Assembly: GCA_947095535.1 (NCBI GenBank)
Contig: OX352772.1
Coordinates: 274,174,336-274,238,335 of the forward strand
Direction: 5' to 3'
DNA length: 64,000 nt
DNA from: Poecilobothrus nobilitatus
Taxonomy: Eukaryota; Arthropoda; Insecta; Diptera; Dolichopodidae
Shown here: positions 10,251-20,745 of the stretch, piece by piece
Layout: every line of letters starts with the position of its first letter
Numbering within the stretch: position 1 is the first letter of the stretch
Translations under genes and position numbers: made by a program
Notes under the pieces: model-generated
The model's input: only the letters and a program-made list of their open reading frames with translations
What the model was told of the DNA's origin: nothing
The model's database searches: none

Positions 10251-13200
10251 TAAAAAAAACATATGGCATTAAACCCGGAGTTATCACCAATTGTTAGAAT
10301 GACACAACAATCTCTAACCGAGGAGTGCGCTTATGCATTTTCTAGATTTGGAGATGAGAAAATTCTACACTATGTAAGATTATTGCTTGCATACATGACT
10401 TTTTTTTTTAGTTATTTTGTTTTTATTTTATTTCATTGTTTAATGTTAATATATCATACACAAAATTCCTTAAAACTACAATTATAATTTTTAATTTTTT
10501 CACTTTTACTACCCCTTTGTAAGGAGTACTCTAAGAATTTTACTTGCTAATAATATTTATTTTCTTATTAATTTATGTTCTATATTTGTATTTTATTAGG
10601 AAAATGTTCCAAAAAAGCTAATTAACGTATTTTTTATATTTACATGATAATTCTTACAATTGTGTCATTGAGGGTAAAACGAGAACTAGCTTTCTTGTGC
10701 TGATATATTATGAAGGTTTACTCAAACTATAAAGAATTGTATAGTTTTTATCTCGAGTATCATAAAAATATTGGTTTACCCAGAAACACATTGAAGAAAT
10801 CTTAGAGCTTTCCGTAGGTAGTGCAATGGTAACTACTACAATAACTTGTAGAAATCTCGTGAGAACTACAATAAGTCTTTTCGGCCCAGCTCCAAGTAAT
10901 AATTCAGCTTTAAATCTCAATACCATTTCTTATACAAATTCCAATTTAGTTAATGTGAAATATATAGTCTAGTCTAACTCTAATACAAATAATAATAATA
11001 ACGTTAATTCTTGTAATAATATTAAAATTTATTATCACAATTGTAGTGGTTTGAGAGGTAAGCTAAAAAAATTATTTATAGATGCTAAGTCGTGTGATTT
11101 CAGTGTGTTAACTTTTATTGAAACATGGCTAAATGATTCGTTTTTAAACAAAGTAATAGTAGACAGTAATTGGGCTATATGTAGAAAAGATCGAGTCTAC
11201 CTGACTACAAATTGTTTCTGAAGTAATGGAGTTCTACTTGCAGTCAAAAATGACTTATCTAGTATAGAATTAACCACTAGAACTTGTAATTCTTTCAACC
11301 ACCAATTTGTTAAAGTACACTTAGGTAAATTCTTTTTATACCTTGGAATAGTTTACTTCCCTCCGAATTCTAACAATTCCTCATATAATGATTATTATGA
11401 TATATTATCAAATATGAACGAGGATGATTCTATTTTTATTCTTGGGGACTTTAATTTCTTCTCTTTCTTTTATTGTTCACGACTATGATAATTGTTTACT
11501 ACCAATTAACTTTCAGGACGAAATAGATTTCGATCTTATTAGTACATTCTATGGTAATAATTTACAACAAATTATCAGTTTTCCCAATAAAATAACAAGT
11601 TGTTAGATGTTGCATTTTCGAAAGCATACGATAGCGTAGTGGTAAAGCTTGCTGATGATGCAGTAGACCTTTTCACTAACACGGCTCATGATAACGCAGT
11701 CATCTTCGAAATCGCCACTTCTATACCACTTTACACTAAATCGTACAATAATAATATTGTATATGATTTTTTTAACGTTGACTATGATAGCATCAACAAT
11801 GCTTTATCCCTCATCAATTGGAACCAGCTGTTACCACAACAGGACATTGATTCATTAATCTCTATCTGTTATATGAAAATGTTTGACATAATATTTCTCG
11901 TAAAAAATTCGTAAAAAACAAGACAACAGAACCTTGACTCGATAGAGAATTTAGGACATTGCGTAACCAACGCAACAAATTGTACAAAAAAATCAAATTA
12001 TCAAAGGAGTCTAATAGCAATTTGTTGAATATGCACAAGGATCGTCGAAAACTACCGTGGTATAGCTATTTAATCGACTATTCCTAAGTTGTGCGAATAA
12101 ATGGTCGTAATCAAAATTACACTCATCATAAACACCAAATTAAATGAACAGCAACATGGTTTCAGAAAAGGTCGTTCTACCTCAACAAACCTTTTGGTTT
12201 ATACATCTGAAATCCTTAATGAAATGGAAAATGGGCACCAAGTTGATGCAATTTACACTGATTTTAGTAAAGCATTTGCTCGTGTCGATATAGTATATAG
12301 ATAGTATTTTGCTTAACAAACAAGTTGCATTAGGTATTTCGGGTACATTTCTTACATGGCTGTACTTCTTACCTATCAAATAGAACTCAAAATATTAAAT
12401 TCCAAGGTTTTTTATCAAACACAATCAATGTTACTTCAGGAGTACCACAAGGTAGCCATTTGAGTACAGGAGTGAACTTAATATATTAATTTCAGATAAA
12501 CGTTCATTTTTTACAAGGTTGGTGCTTTTCCAACAAGTTAGAACTGAACATTCAGAAATGCAAGGCTATAAGTTTTACACGGAAAAGATACACTATTTTA
12601 TTCAATTATTTTATTGAAAATGTAACTCTAGAAAGGGCATACAGTATGACCGATCTAGAGAGTCTTTTGGATGATAAGCTTAACTTCCATCTTCACTATG
12701 AGCTTATAATTTCCAAGGCAATAAAATTTTAGGATTCATTAAAAGAAGAGCTAAAGAATTCAGTAACATAGTGGTGATAAAATATCTCTACTGTTCTTTA
12801 GTACGTTCTATTTTAGAATACGGCAACATTGTTTGGAATCCTGCATTTCAAATACATTCCGATATGACTATTCAATTCTACCTAATTATAATGTAAGATT
12901 AAATTCATCGAACATGTTTACTTTATCTTCACGCAGACAGATACTTTTGACGTTTTAAATAAAAATATTTACGTTTAGTTTTTGACAGATAGATTTAAGA
13001 CCAAATATCAAGGAACACTTTTAAACAAAAATTAATACAAAAATTTGTTCTAACCTTACATAATAATTTTAACCTCCATAATATTATATTACACTTCATA
13101 TTGTACAAATTATTTTATGTTTACCTAAATGAGATATTAATTCAATTCTAACGGTGTTTTTGCTTTGTATGTAATTTGTAATTTATCATATAAGTTAATG

Positions 13201-13330
13201 TAATAATTTTTATTTTTTGTTTTAATTTACTATGTATCATGTTTTATTTTTTCATGTTATTATTAAGTTCTAGCCGTAAGATTTCTTTGTAAAAACCTTG
13301 TTTTGGTTATAATAAATAAATAAAAATGTG
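10251..13330 (+). mobile_element. LINE-B1: CR1-group non-LTR retrotransposon, decayed
   Basis: ORF2 starts at about 10263 (MALNPELSPIVRMTQQSL). Further endonuclease blocks follow: YYHNCSGLRGKL at ~11030, FIETWLNDSF, VYFPPNSNNSS and ILGDFN at ~11440. RT blocks follow from 12060 (ENYRGIAI), with QHGFRKGRSTSTNLL and IYTDFSKAF. The region carries many stops and frameshifts, an insertion near 10397-10640, and an internal deletion near 12050 that removed the RT lead-in. The FADD region is also deleted around 12470. It ends in a TAAATAAATAAA tail at about 13325. LINE-B2 (44715-50430) is a better copy on the other strand. Confidence 0.85.
10397..10640 (-). mobile_element. Short insertion inside LINE-B1 (possible SINE)
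   Basis: Compared with LINE-B2, about 245 bp interrupt the frame between LLLAYM and DNSYNCVIEG. The insert starts with a T-run (10400-10410), as a minus-strand poly-A-tailed element would, and is flanked by TACATGA at ~10394 and TTACATGA at ~10641. Family unknown. Confidence 0.5.
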
Positions 13331-13331
13331 A

Positions 13332-13917
13332 CAGAGCACCACAATTTTTGCACCTGGTCTTCTGTTGATTATTGGTAGTAAAATTGGAATGAGATTTGAA
13401 ATTAGATTTATGTGTTGTCTGGTTCTGGTTTTATAGACGGTTTTGTTTTTAATTCACTTAATGATTTTGCTTCATATAACACTGTTTTATTGTTTACGCT
13501 GTCGTTAATATCGTTGATAATATAAGTAATTAATGACTCTTCATCCATACTACCCTTATTTGATATATTTTTCATTTCATACAGGTACTCTAGATGGCTT
13601 TCCGACGGTTTCATTCTTATTTTTTCTAACATCTTATGTATTTCAATACAGGACGGCTTTTTTGTGAACTCAGTCTGCAATAATGTTTTTAGTTGCATAA
13701 AAAAAGCAATCCTGTATTGACCTCTAACGCTAGTTTTGCTACACCCTGCAACAATCTTCTGGCGTATAAATATTTTTGGATGTCGTTCTAACCACATACT
13801 TCTGCTATCTCTTCAAAATCTTTTATCCATACTTCATAGTTTTTGCCCGTTTCACCATTAAATTTTGCCGGCGAATCTTCGACATCTTTGAATACGAAAT
13901 TATTTGTTTCCGGCATT
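13332..13917 (-). pseudogene. Ty3/Gypsy-type gag fragment
   Basis: ATG at about 13917 (MPETNNFVFKDVEDSPAKFNG). The gag core follows: YEVWIKDFEEIAEVCG, then LKTLLQTEFTKKPSCIEIHKMLEK, ESHLEYLYEMKNI, MDEESLITYIINDI and the start of a zinc knuckle (RCKNCGALSH) at ~13345. There is a TAG in the tryptophan position after EVCG and a frameshift near 13690 in a T-run. The gene is cut at its zinc knuckle by the 3' end of LINE-B1. The rest of the Gypsy element (pol) is not seen in the window. Confidence 0.8.
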
Positions 13918-14267
13918 TTTCTAATTTCATCCTTGACGCTAATCACTGATTGATCACTTCTATATCACAACTGCTGTTGCTGCTGCTAATTTTAATCGAA
14001 TTAATCAACTGGGAGATGATGTCGCTATTCAACTCTTTCGCCCTATAAAACTCGAGTAATCTAGTAACAAGATCTATTTTTAAAATGTATTTTGTTACTA
14101 AATTATTTTCTTCTAATAACGCTTATAGCTCCTTAATCGTTAGTTTTGATAATTGTTCCATATAATTTCTAATAATCAATATGTAGTTAGTTTGTACTTC
14201 TCCTATATAAGTATGTTTCCAATCAATTAGTATGTTTTCATGTAAAAAAAAATTTTTTATTATGTAG

Positions 14268-14284
14268 TTTGCTTCCGACACCAT
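14268..14284 (-). other. Possible primer-binding site of the Gypsy element
   Basis: On the minus strand, TGGTGTCGGAAGCAAAC follows a TTACA that could end an LTR. It resembles the TGGTGTCAG..G primer-binding sites complementary to tRNA-Leu used by many Gypsy elements. The 350 bp between here and the gag ATG would be the leader. Confidence 0.4.
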
Positions 14285-15109
14285 GTAAAGATGTATCAAC
14301 ACAACCAATAGTTAAAAAAAAAATAAGTAAAAAAAACAGATTCGGTTTTAAGAGAAAAAAAATATTGTAATCCTTTATTATTGATAAAAAAAATAAAATA
14401 AAATTTAAATGCTAATATTAAATCCTTTCTTTTTTTTTAAATTAAGCAAAAAAAAAATATAAATTCTTTTTTTCAGCTTTTCTCCAAATTATTCCTTTTC
14501 AGACTTTATAAATATTTTTTTCTTCCTTTTTTCATATAAAATTCTTATCCTTAACTTATTAACTTTACTTTTAGAGTGCGTTTAATACATTTTTGCGCCT
14601 CTATTTATATTAAGAAAATTAGCTGTATCAAAGCAATAAAATTAATACATAACATAAAATAGTACATAATATAAAAATATGAACGTTAAAAATTCTAAAT
14701 GCAATTCAAAATATAAACTTAAAACATAGGATTGAAATACAGAACATAGCTGCATTAAAATATAAAAAGTACAATATTGCCTTATTTGTCAATTCAAATT
14801 TGAATTCAAAAAATATAAAAAGGTAAACAAATGTGCAAAATATTTTTAAATGAATTTTATACAAATTCAAATTTATACTAAATTAAAAAAATAATAAAGA
14901 CCCAAAAGATGTCTGGAAGATAGACTACTGGATGGATGGATTACAGGATAACTTGGCTGCATCAGGTAATGTTTTGTGTTTATTTGTAACTAAGTATTGT
15001 TATATTTTTAGGAGACAATACATCAGCTTCAAATGTCAGCCAAGAAGGTGCTGTTATAACCAAATCAATTAGAACAGAGGCAAACATCGCCCTGTCTAGA
15101 ACCTAAGGT
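14285..15109. other. AT-rich stretch, no gene seen
   Basis: Would hold the Gypsy 5' LTR if the primer-binding site is right. I cannot delimit it. From ~14890 the sequence becomes more complex and may be the edge of the following I-clade fragment. Confidence 0.4.
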
Positions 15110-15816
15110 TACAAAGCCACAAACAAGCCAACCTGGTACAACAAGAGCATAAAAGAACTCGTGAAGGAAAAAGAAAGAAAGTAGAAGAAGTTCCAAAGAT
15201 CAGGTAATCTTGATATCTTAATCTCGCTAAAAATCACAAACGAAAAGCTCAGAAAGAGTATAAACTCAAGAAATGAAAAATGAGTAGAATTTGCAAATAA
15301 AGTAGATGGAAATAAAATGGCAGACAGCTGCGGAAGAACTCAAAGAATATTAGAAAAAAAGGCTATCCAGGAGCCTAATAATAGACCAAAACAGCCACCT
15401 AATAATAGACCCTAAAAAAACTCTCATTATATGGCTCAAAAATATACCGCAACCCAAAAAGAAACGAGCACTATACACGGAAACTCATCGACAATAGAAA
15501 AGTACACTGGAAATCCCTACTAAATCATGAACGCCCCAATCACCGCTGGTAATGACAAAATTTCTTATGCAATGCTGAAAAAACTGGGAAGAAAAGCATA
15601 CAGCAGATTAACTAGGCTTTTCAACCTTATCTTTGAGAAAGGGTTATACCGACAGGCCTGGAAACTTGCAGTTTTAGTACCCATTCACAAGGCAAACAAA
15701 AACCCAAACGCCTTCGAGGGTTACAGATTTATATCTCTTTTACCAACACAGTCCAAACTACTGGAGAAAATAATAGCGAACAGTGTAAAATGGCTGGCTG
15801 AGGAACAGCAAAAATA
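15110..15816 (+). pseudogene. I-clade LINE ORF2 fragment
   Basis: The linker between endonuclease and RT (NKPTWYNKSIKELVKEKERK) is followed, after several stops, by an RT entry: GNDKISYAMLKKLG, RQAWKLAVLVPIHK and GYRFISLLPTQSKLLEKI. It stops before the catalytic domain. It shares the unusual RFISLL (normally RPISLL) with LINE-E at ~25365. Confidence 0.7.
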
Positions 15817-16473
15817 ACTTCTAATAATTTAACAACATTTTTTTTATTCAATAACAATAATAAGCAATGAAATTGTAAAAATATGTACATTCATACATAC
15901 ATCCACACCTATGTAAATTTTTTTTTTTTCATTCAAAAATATTAGAAGTAAAAAATAATAAAAAACTGTAAACAAATACAAAACAAACATAACATTAATA
16001 TTGAATCTAACAAAAATTTACAGTTTGAATTTTCCGTCATCAACAAGAGTTGTTGTTCCTCTTTACTTGTGTGACAACTTTTTCTTAATAATTTTTCTCT
16101 TAATATTTTCCTGTTACGAAAAATTCGGAAAAACCTTAAAAATGACACTAGTAAACTACCTCTTTCGGTTGTCCAATTTACTCCAAAAGATTATCAATCC
16201 GAGATATTTACGTCAAAACCTTAAATATGAAATTTCAAAGAATTCACCTCAGACGTTTAGACTGTACACGTGCCCACAGACACACACAGACATCATGCTA
16301 AAAAAATTGTACAGCCTTCTACGCACCACCGGAGTAGTGCATATTTGCCAAAATATGCACTACTCCAAAAACAAGATTTTTATAAAAATGATATAAAACT
16401 AAAAACAAAATCAATAATAATAAATATATTTGAGTATGATTATGAACAATTATTCGTAAAATTAATATATGAG
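15817..16473. other. AT-rich interval, no recognised gene
   Basis: A 131-codon open frame (16001-16396, +) resembles nothing I know and shows low complexity, so I do not call it a gene. The interval holds a perfect hairpin at 16331-16366. Confidence 0.4.
16331..16366. repeat. Perfect 36-bp inverted repeat
   Basis: GGAGTAGTGCATATTT (16331-16346), a GCCA loop, then its exact reverse complement (16351-16366). Confidence 0.9.
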
Positions 16474-16653
16474 AATTGTAAAAAATCTTATAATAAATTT
16501 TTTTCTTTAATTAATCTTTTCCACCAATTTTTTGATTTTACTTATCTTTTTTAATAAACGGTATTAAATAAAAAACAAATGAAATAAAATAAAAATCTTT
16601 CAAATATCATTCATCAAAATTGTTTATTAAATTGCAGAATGCATTTCGACATC
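16474..16653. repeat. Left inverted arm (pseudo-LTR) of the Penelope-like element
   Basis: Matches the reverse complement of 17569-17748 with only a handful of differences, e.g. across AAACGGTATTAAATAAAAA and ATTGCAGAATGCATTTCGAC. Confidence 0.9.
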
Positions 16654-17221
16654 AACATTGAAAAACTTTTAAACATTTTGAACAACCAATTTCCAACTAT
16701 AAAATTTATCACGGAAATAGAAAATAACAAACAATTACCTTTTTTAGATATTCTTGTTATACGAAATAATGAAAAGTTTTACAAATAAAGTAAAAGCAAT
16801 TTTCAAAAAACACAATATTGACGTAGTTTACTCCAATGAAAACAAATTAAAAAATATTTTAAGCAACACTAAAGATAAAATAAATGATGATCAAAAAACT
16901 GGTATTTATGAAATTACGTGTCCTGATTGTAATGCGAAATACATAGGACAAACAAAACGCAATATTTTAATTAGATTTGAAGAACATTTTTCACATATCA
17001 AATTCAACAGACCGACAAAATCTTCAGTTGCACAACATTGCTTAGAAAATAATCATTTAAATATCAATAAAAATAGTTTAAAATTATTAAAAAATGTTAA
17101 CAATAATAATGAACTGGACGCTTGTGAGAGTTTCTACATAATTAAGCATAAAAAAAGAAAAAGATTCAACTTAATGAATAACGACCCAGAGCCAATAAAC
17201 TCACCGCTCTTCAATATATAA
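16640..17221 (+). pseudogene. Penelope-like RT tail plus GIY-YIG endonuclease
   Basis: From 16640 the frame reads FDINIEKLLNILNNQFPTI and QLPFLDILVIRNNEKF, matching the end of a Penelope RT (the FLD block). After an apparent deletion near 16785 the frame continues to 17221. It contains a GIY-YIG domain: GIYEITCPDCNAKYIGQTKR, RFEEHFSHI, SVAQHCLENNH and ELDACESFYI, whose Glu is the expected catalytic residue. The domain would nick target DNA. The CxxC inside GIY-YIG (CPDC) is typical of Penelope endonucleases. The upstream RT catalytic core is absent. Confidence 0.82.
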
Positions 17222-17568
17222 CAATAAATAATTCAATAAATTAAAACTGCCTTTGGAACACATTGAAATTTATTTTAATTATTAATTATATAAAATTTTC
17301 TAATTAGTTATTATACTCTTTTTTCCTTTTTTTCTCTTACTCGATAATCTTTTTTGTTTTCTGTTAAATGTTATTTATTAAAAAGAAATTCTTAATGTAA
17401 AGTTTATTCGAAAATGTTAAATTCAAAAATAGTTTTTTTAAATGTTAATCGCTAAATTTTATCTGCTAAATATTATAACCATATTGAAATTTGGTACATA
17501 TGTAACACTAATTTTAAGCATTTTAATTAAACTTTTAGTCTTAGTCAGTAGCTGAGGATGAAATGTTT

Positions 17569-17748
17569 TGATGTCGAAATGCATTCTGCAATTTAATAAA
17601 CAATTTTGATGAATGATATTTGAAAGATTTTTATTTTATTTTATTTGTTTTTATTTAATACCGTTTATTAAAAAAGATAAGTAAAATCAAAAAATTGGTG
17701 CAAAAGATTAATTAAGGAAAAAAATTTATTATAAGTTTTTTTACAATT
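17569..17748. repeat. Right inverted arm (pseudo-LTR) of the Penelope-like element
   Basis: Inverted counterpart of 16474-16653. Confidence 0.9.
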
Positions 17749-19220
17749 ATATAAATAATAAAATTTCTATAATTATAAAAGTTTATCGTTTTTTATTTCA
17801 TGTCAAGAATGTTGCATTCTATGCACCTATTCACATTTCAGATCAGAAAAATAATGAATTCAAGATCAAGGTCAAGATCAATAATATTTTAACTTACACA
17901 TATTATATATACTTCTTTTTCATTCTGCTTTTACTGTTTTGTTTTCGATCAAAACTGGGTCAAGTTCAATATTACTCATTCAAAATTAATTCCTTTTTTC
18001 ATTTTACTTTTTAAAATTATCATTACTTAGTATACACTCATCATACATATTATTTAATTCAACAATCTTATAGTCATGATAAACTATCTTTAAAAAAAAA
18101 AAAAAAAAGATCAAACTAAATAAGATAAAACAAAAATCAAACACTTGCCAGATTAACCCGTTTTTATTTTACTTTAAAATTACTAACGCATTACTTCACA
18201 CTTCGTATTATATTTATTATCTGCAACATTGTTTATCATAAGAATAAAAAAACCTTAATACTTTTCATTTTAGTTAGTTAATTATCTTATTACAGACACT
18301 AAAGAAATTACCTATATTTTTTTAAAAGAAAAAAGAAAACTTAACTTAACAAGCCACAAGAATAACATAAAGCAAAAATCACTCAAGTGGAACACACCCG
18401 AATTTTATTTTGCAATATTAATCGTTTTTCATTTTACATATAAATCACCAACCCTTCATTTATAAACGAAAATAAACACATAACATACAATTAACTATAT
18501 AGCCTACCGGTTAAAGACTTCTCTCTAATAAAATTCTTTATTGCGAATCGGTACCCCGGTTCAAATCTTCAATTTTTTTCAGTTTTTAAAATTAATAAAT
18601 CTTTTCATTCAACATCTTTACATTTCATTCAACAAAATTTTCACAAATAGAAGACTCAATCAAGACTAATACACTTAATACAGAACCGAACAGACTATTA
18701 TCTATCTCTTTCTCACAAAGAAATCCCAGCTTCGGTCAAAGCGTAGACCAATATTCTCACACACAGGGAATTCCCTATAGGTCAATAATCTCTCACGCAA
18801 GGAGTTTCATTGAGGCCAATAATCTTATACATAGGGAATTCCCACAACTCAAGGTGAATGACCTTCCAGAATTCCCACGCTTAAGTACTTCAAATCACAA
18901 CCACAAAAAATAAAAAGATATTCTATTTCCGATAGGTCAATAATATCTCACACAAATAATACCCTCTAGGTCAATACTCTCACACAGGGAATCCCCACAC
19001 CTTAAAGGTCAATCACCTTACAGAATTCTCACGCTCAACATTCCTACAGAATTACTCAAAATCACTTAAGCTGAAAAACAACAAACCGGAAATCACTCAA
19101 CCGGAAAAATCACAATTATGTAATATGACACCACCAACACTTTCGTGCGATATGGCTTATGGAATCCCCTTTTTCGTGCGATATGGCTCATTTGGTTCCC
19201 AGGCTCAAGTATACCAATAC
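17749..19220. other. Non-coding interval with degenerate short repeats
   Basis: No gene. Between about 18740 and 19030 words such as GGTCAATAATCTCTCACA and ACAGGGAATTCCC recur at irregular spacing. TTTCGTGCGATATGGCT occurs twice at about 19141 and 19171. It lies downstream (in minus-strand sense) of BEL-2 and may be its 3' UTR/LTR, but I cannot prove LTR ends. Confidence 0.4.
18497..18575 (+). other. tRNA-like sequence with A- and B-box motifs
   Basis: TAGCCTACCGGTTAAAG resembles an A box and GGTTCAAATC is a good B box about 50 bp later. I cannot fold a proper acceptor or anticodon stem, so this is probably a SINE head or decayed tRNA. Confidence 0.35.
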
Positions 19221-19505
19221 CTACTCGTCTGCAATTTTTTCAAAATAAATTTCTTGTTTATCATTGAAAGATATGTCAGTATAAGATTTAACATAAATTT
19301 TATTATCTCCTAATGTTAATATAAACAAAAAACTAAATATAATTGTTAACCACATGGAACTGAAATAACTAGTTTTGTTATGTTTTGTATATTTCTTTTC
19401 TTGTGGTTTTCTTGAATTTTCTTCTTTTTCCCTTTTTTCTAGATTGCTGATCTTGAAGATATCTTGAGCTATGATCCCTAAATGATTCTGACGAAATTTG
19501 AACAT
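19221..19505 (-). other. Open frame with one membrane segment, downstream of BEL-2 integrase
   Basis: 95 codons: a basic, low-complexity N-terminus, then WLTIIFSFLFILTLG, which could span a membrane, then an unremarkable tail. I do not recognise it. It lies 50 bp after the BEL-2 integrase end on the same strand, where some BEL/Pao elements carry an envelope-like third gene, but nothing here is diagnostic. Confidence 0.3.
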
Positions 19506-19552
19506 TCAAATTTTATTTTTTTTGATCAGTATTAATAGTTTCTTTTTCGTTA

Positions 19553-20290
19553 TCAACGATTGGTAATAGAGAGACGTTTGTGATTGTTCGCTTAATTGAG
19601 CCTTTGTTTTTAAAGTAGCAACACGAACAAATCCATTAGCATATTGTGTTGTTTCAATAACTCCGCCTGGAGCCCATCTTGTAGCTGGAAGATTATCTTC
19701 TTTTATGATAACAATGTTTCCCTTTCCAAGATTAGGTTGCTGTTGAGTCCACTTTTGTCTGATTTGTTACTTTGAAATGTATTCTTTAGACCACTGTTTA
19801 AAGAAGTTTTGGGGCTTGTGCTCAAGTAGCTGCCATTTTTTCAGATAATTTTTATTATTATCTGAGACATCTTCTTCTGGAACTGAAAGAAGCGGTCCGC
19901 CAATTAAAAAGTGGCCTGGAGTTAGTACTTATAAGCTTTCTGATCATTATTTAACGGAGACAATAGACGAGAATTTAAAGACGCTTATATTTTTGTCATT
20001 AATGTCAGATATCTCATTTTGATATAGCGTTTTTGAGTTTGCCCCATAAAGTATAAACATATGAGCCAAATTTATTATAAGATAGGTCAAAATGGATTTG
20101 TATGGTATAATATATGGATATTTTTGGTTGCAACTAGTTTCAAATTCTGTAATTGTTCCGTCGACACGAAGCAAATAACAATAAGCAGTTATTTTCATCT
20201 AACAATGGATTGAGATTTAATAAGTTGCTACTTTTCTGCATTGTACGATTATTTGACAGACATTCTATTTCCGCTTTAAAGTATAGTATT
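19553..20290 (-). pseudogene. BEL/Pao integrase fragment (BEL-2)
   Basis: In order on the minus strand: the region before integrase (SSNLLNLNPLLDEN), the zinc-binding N-terminal part (LLRVDGTITEF, then PYIIPYKSILTYLI), a deletion that removes the catalytic core, SLNSRLLSPLNND, then the C-terminal domain (LTPGHFLIGGPLL, FFKQWSKEYIS, QPNLGKGNIVIIKEDNLPA, RWAPGGVIE). At least two frameshifts and a TAA near 19769. The missing D,D-35-E core makes it non-functional. It is unlikely to be the other end of BEL-1 because so many other elements lie between them, but that cannot be excluded. Confidence 0.83.
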
Positions 20291-20317
20291 TGTATAGTTT
20301 GAACTAAATATATAGTT

Positions 20318-20332
20318 ACTACTTTTATTTAT
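20318..20332. repeat. Target-site duplication, left copy (SINE-1)
   Basis: ACTACTTTTATTTAT; it matches 20731-20745 with one difference. Confidence 0.7.
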
Positions 20333-20730
20333 TTTATTTTATTTTATTTTTTTCTTTGCCACTTCAATGATATTCATATTTGACGAAGCTTCAGTTTCAT
20401 GAATCATTAATTTCACTAAGCCGTTGATTACTCGGCTGTAGTTATTGTACAAGACTAAAACGTTTCTATTGTTTCAAAGCCATCTATTATCTTATACAAG
20501 AATTTATGGTTTATTATTATTTTATTATATAGCTATTACTATTATTATTATATAATATTTTATTTATAACTTATAAGACATATATACTTATTTTTAATTT
20601 AATTATATTCTACTAATTATATATTATAAGAAAAATCTATATTAATTTTTAATAATTTATATGACCCAGCCGGGATTTGAACCCAAGACCTTTCGTACGA
20701 AAGGCCGGTGTCTTAACAATTGCACCATTG
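20333..20730 (-). mobile_element. SINE-1: tRNA-derived SINE
   Basis: The minus-strand head at 20662-20730 has an A box (TGGTGCAATTGTTAAG), an anticodon-arm-like CCTTTCGTACGAAAGG and a B box (GGTTCAAATCC). An AT-rich body with AAT units follows, then an A-rich (AAAAT)n tail at 20333-20355. Flanked by a 15-bp duplication. The RNA polymerase III boxes are intact in sequence. The anticodon arm gives a 6- or 8-base loop, so it is not a working tRNA. Confidence 0.75.
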
Positions 20731-20745
20731 ACTGCTTTTATTTAT
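20731..20745. repeat. Target-site duplication, right copy (SINE-1)
   Basis: ACTGCTTTTATTTAT, one mismatch to 20318-20332. Confidence 0.7.

Larger units (their letters stand above)
16474..17748 (+). mobile_element. Penelope-like element remnant with inverted terminal arms
   Basis: Arms of about 180 bp in inverted orientation (16474-16653 and 17569-17748) enclose a short coding remnant. That remnant holds the tail of a reverse transcriptase and a GIY-YIG endonuclease. Penelope-like elements combine RT with GIY-YIG and often carry inverted pseudo-LTRs, which fits. Most of the RT is missing, so this is an internally deleted copy. Confidence 0.82.

Noticed and set aside
9879..10253. 124-codon poly-isoleucine frame (+)
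   Set aside because: Crosses an AAT array; no coding signal.
16001..16396. 131-codon frame as a gene
   Set aside because: Low complexity, no recognisable domain, overlaps the perfect palindrome, and no conserved neighbour.
20662..20730. Functional tRNA gene
   Set aside because: Good A and B boxes, but the anticodon loop is 6 or 8 bases and an A-tailed body with a target duplication follows, so it is a SINE head.
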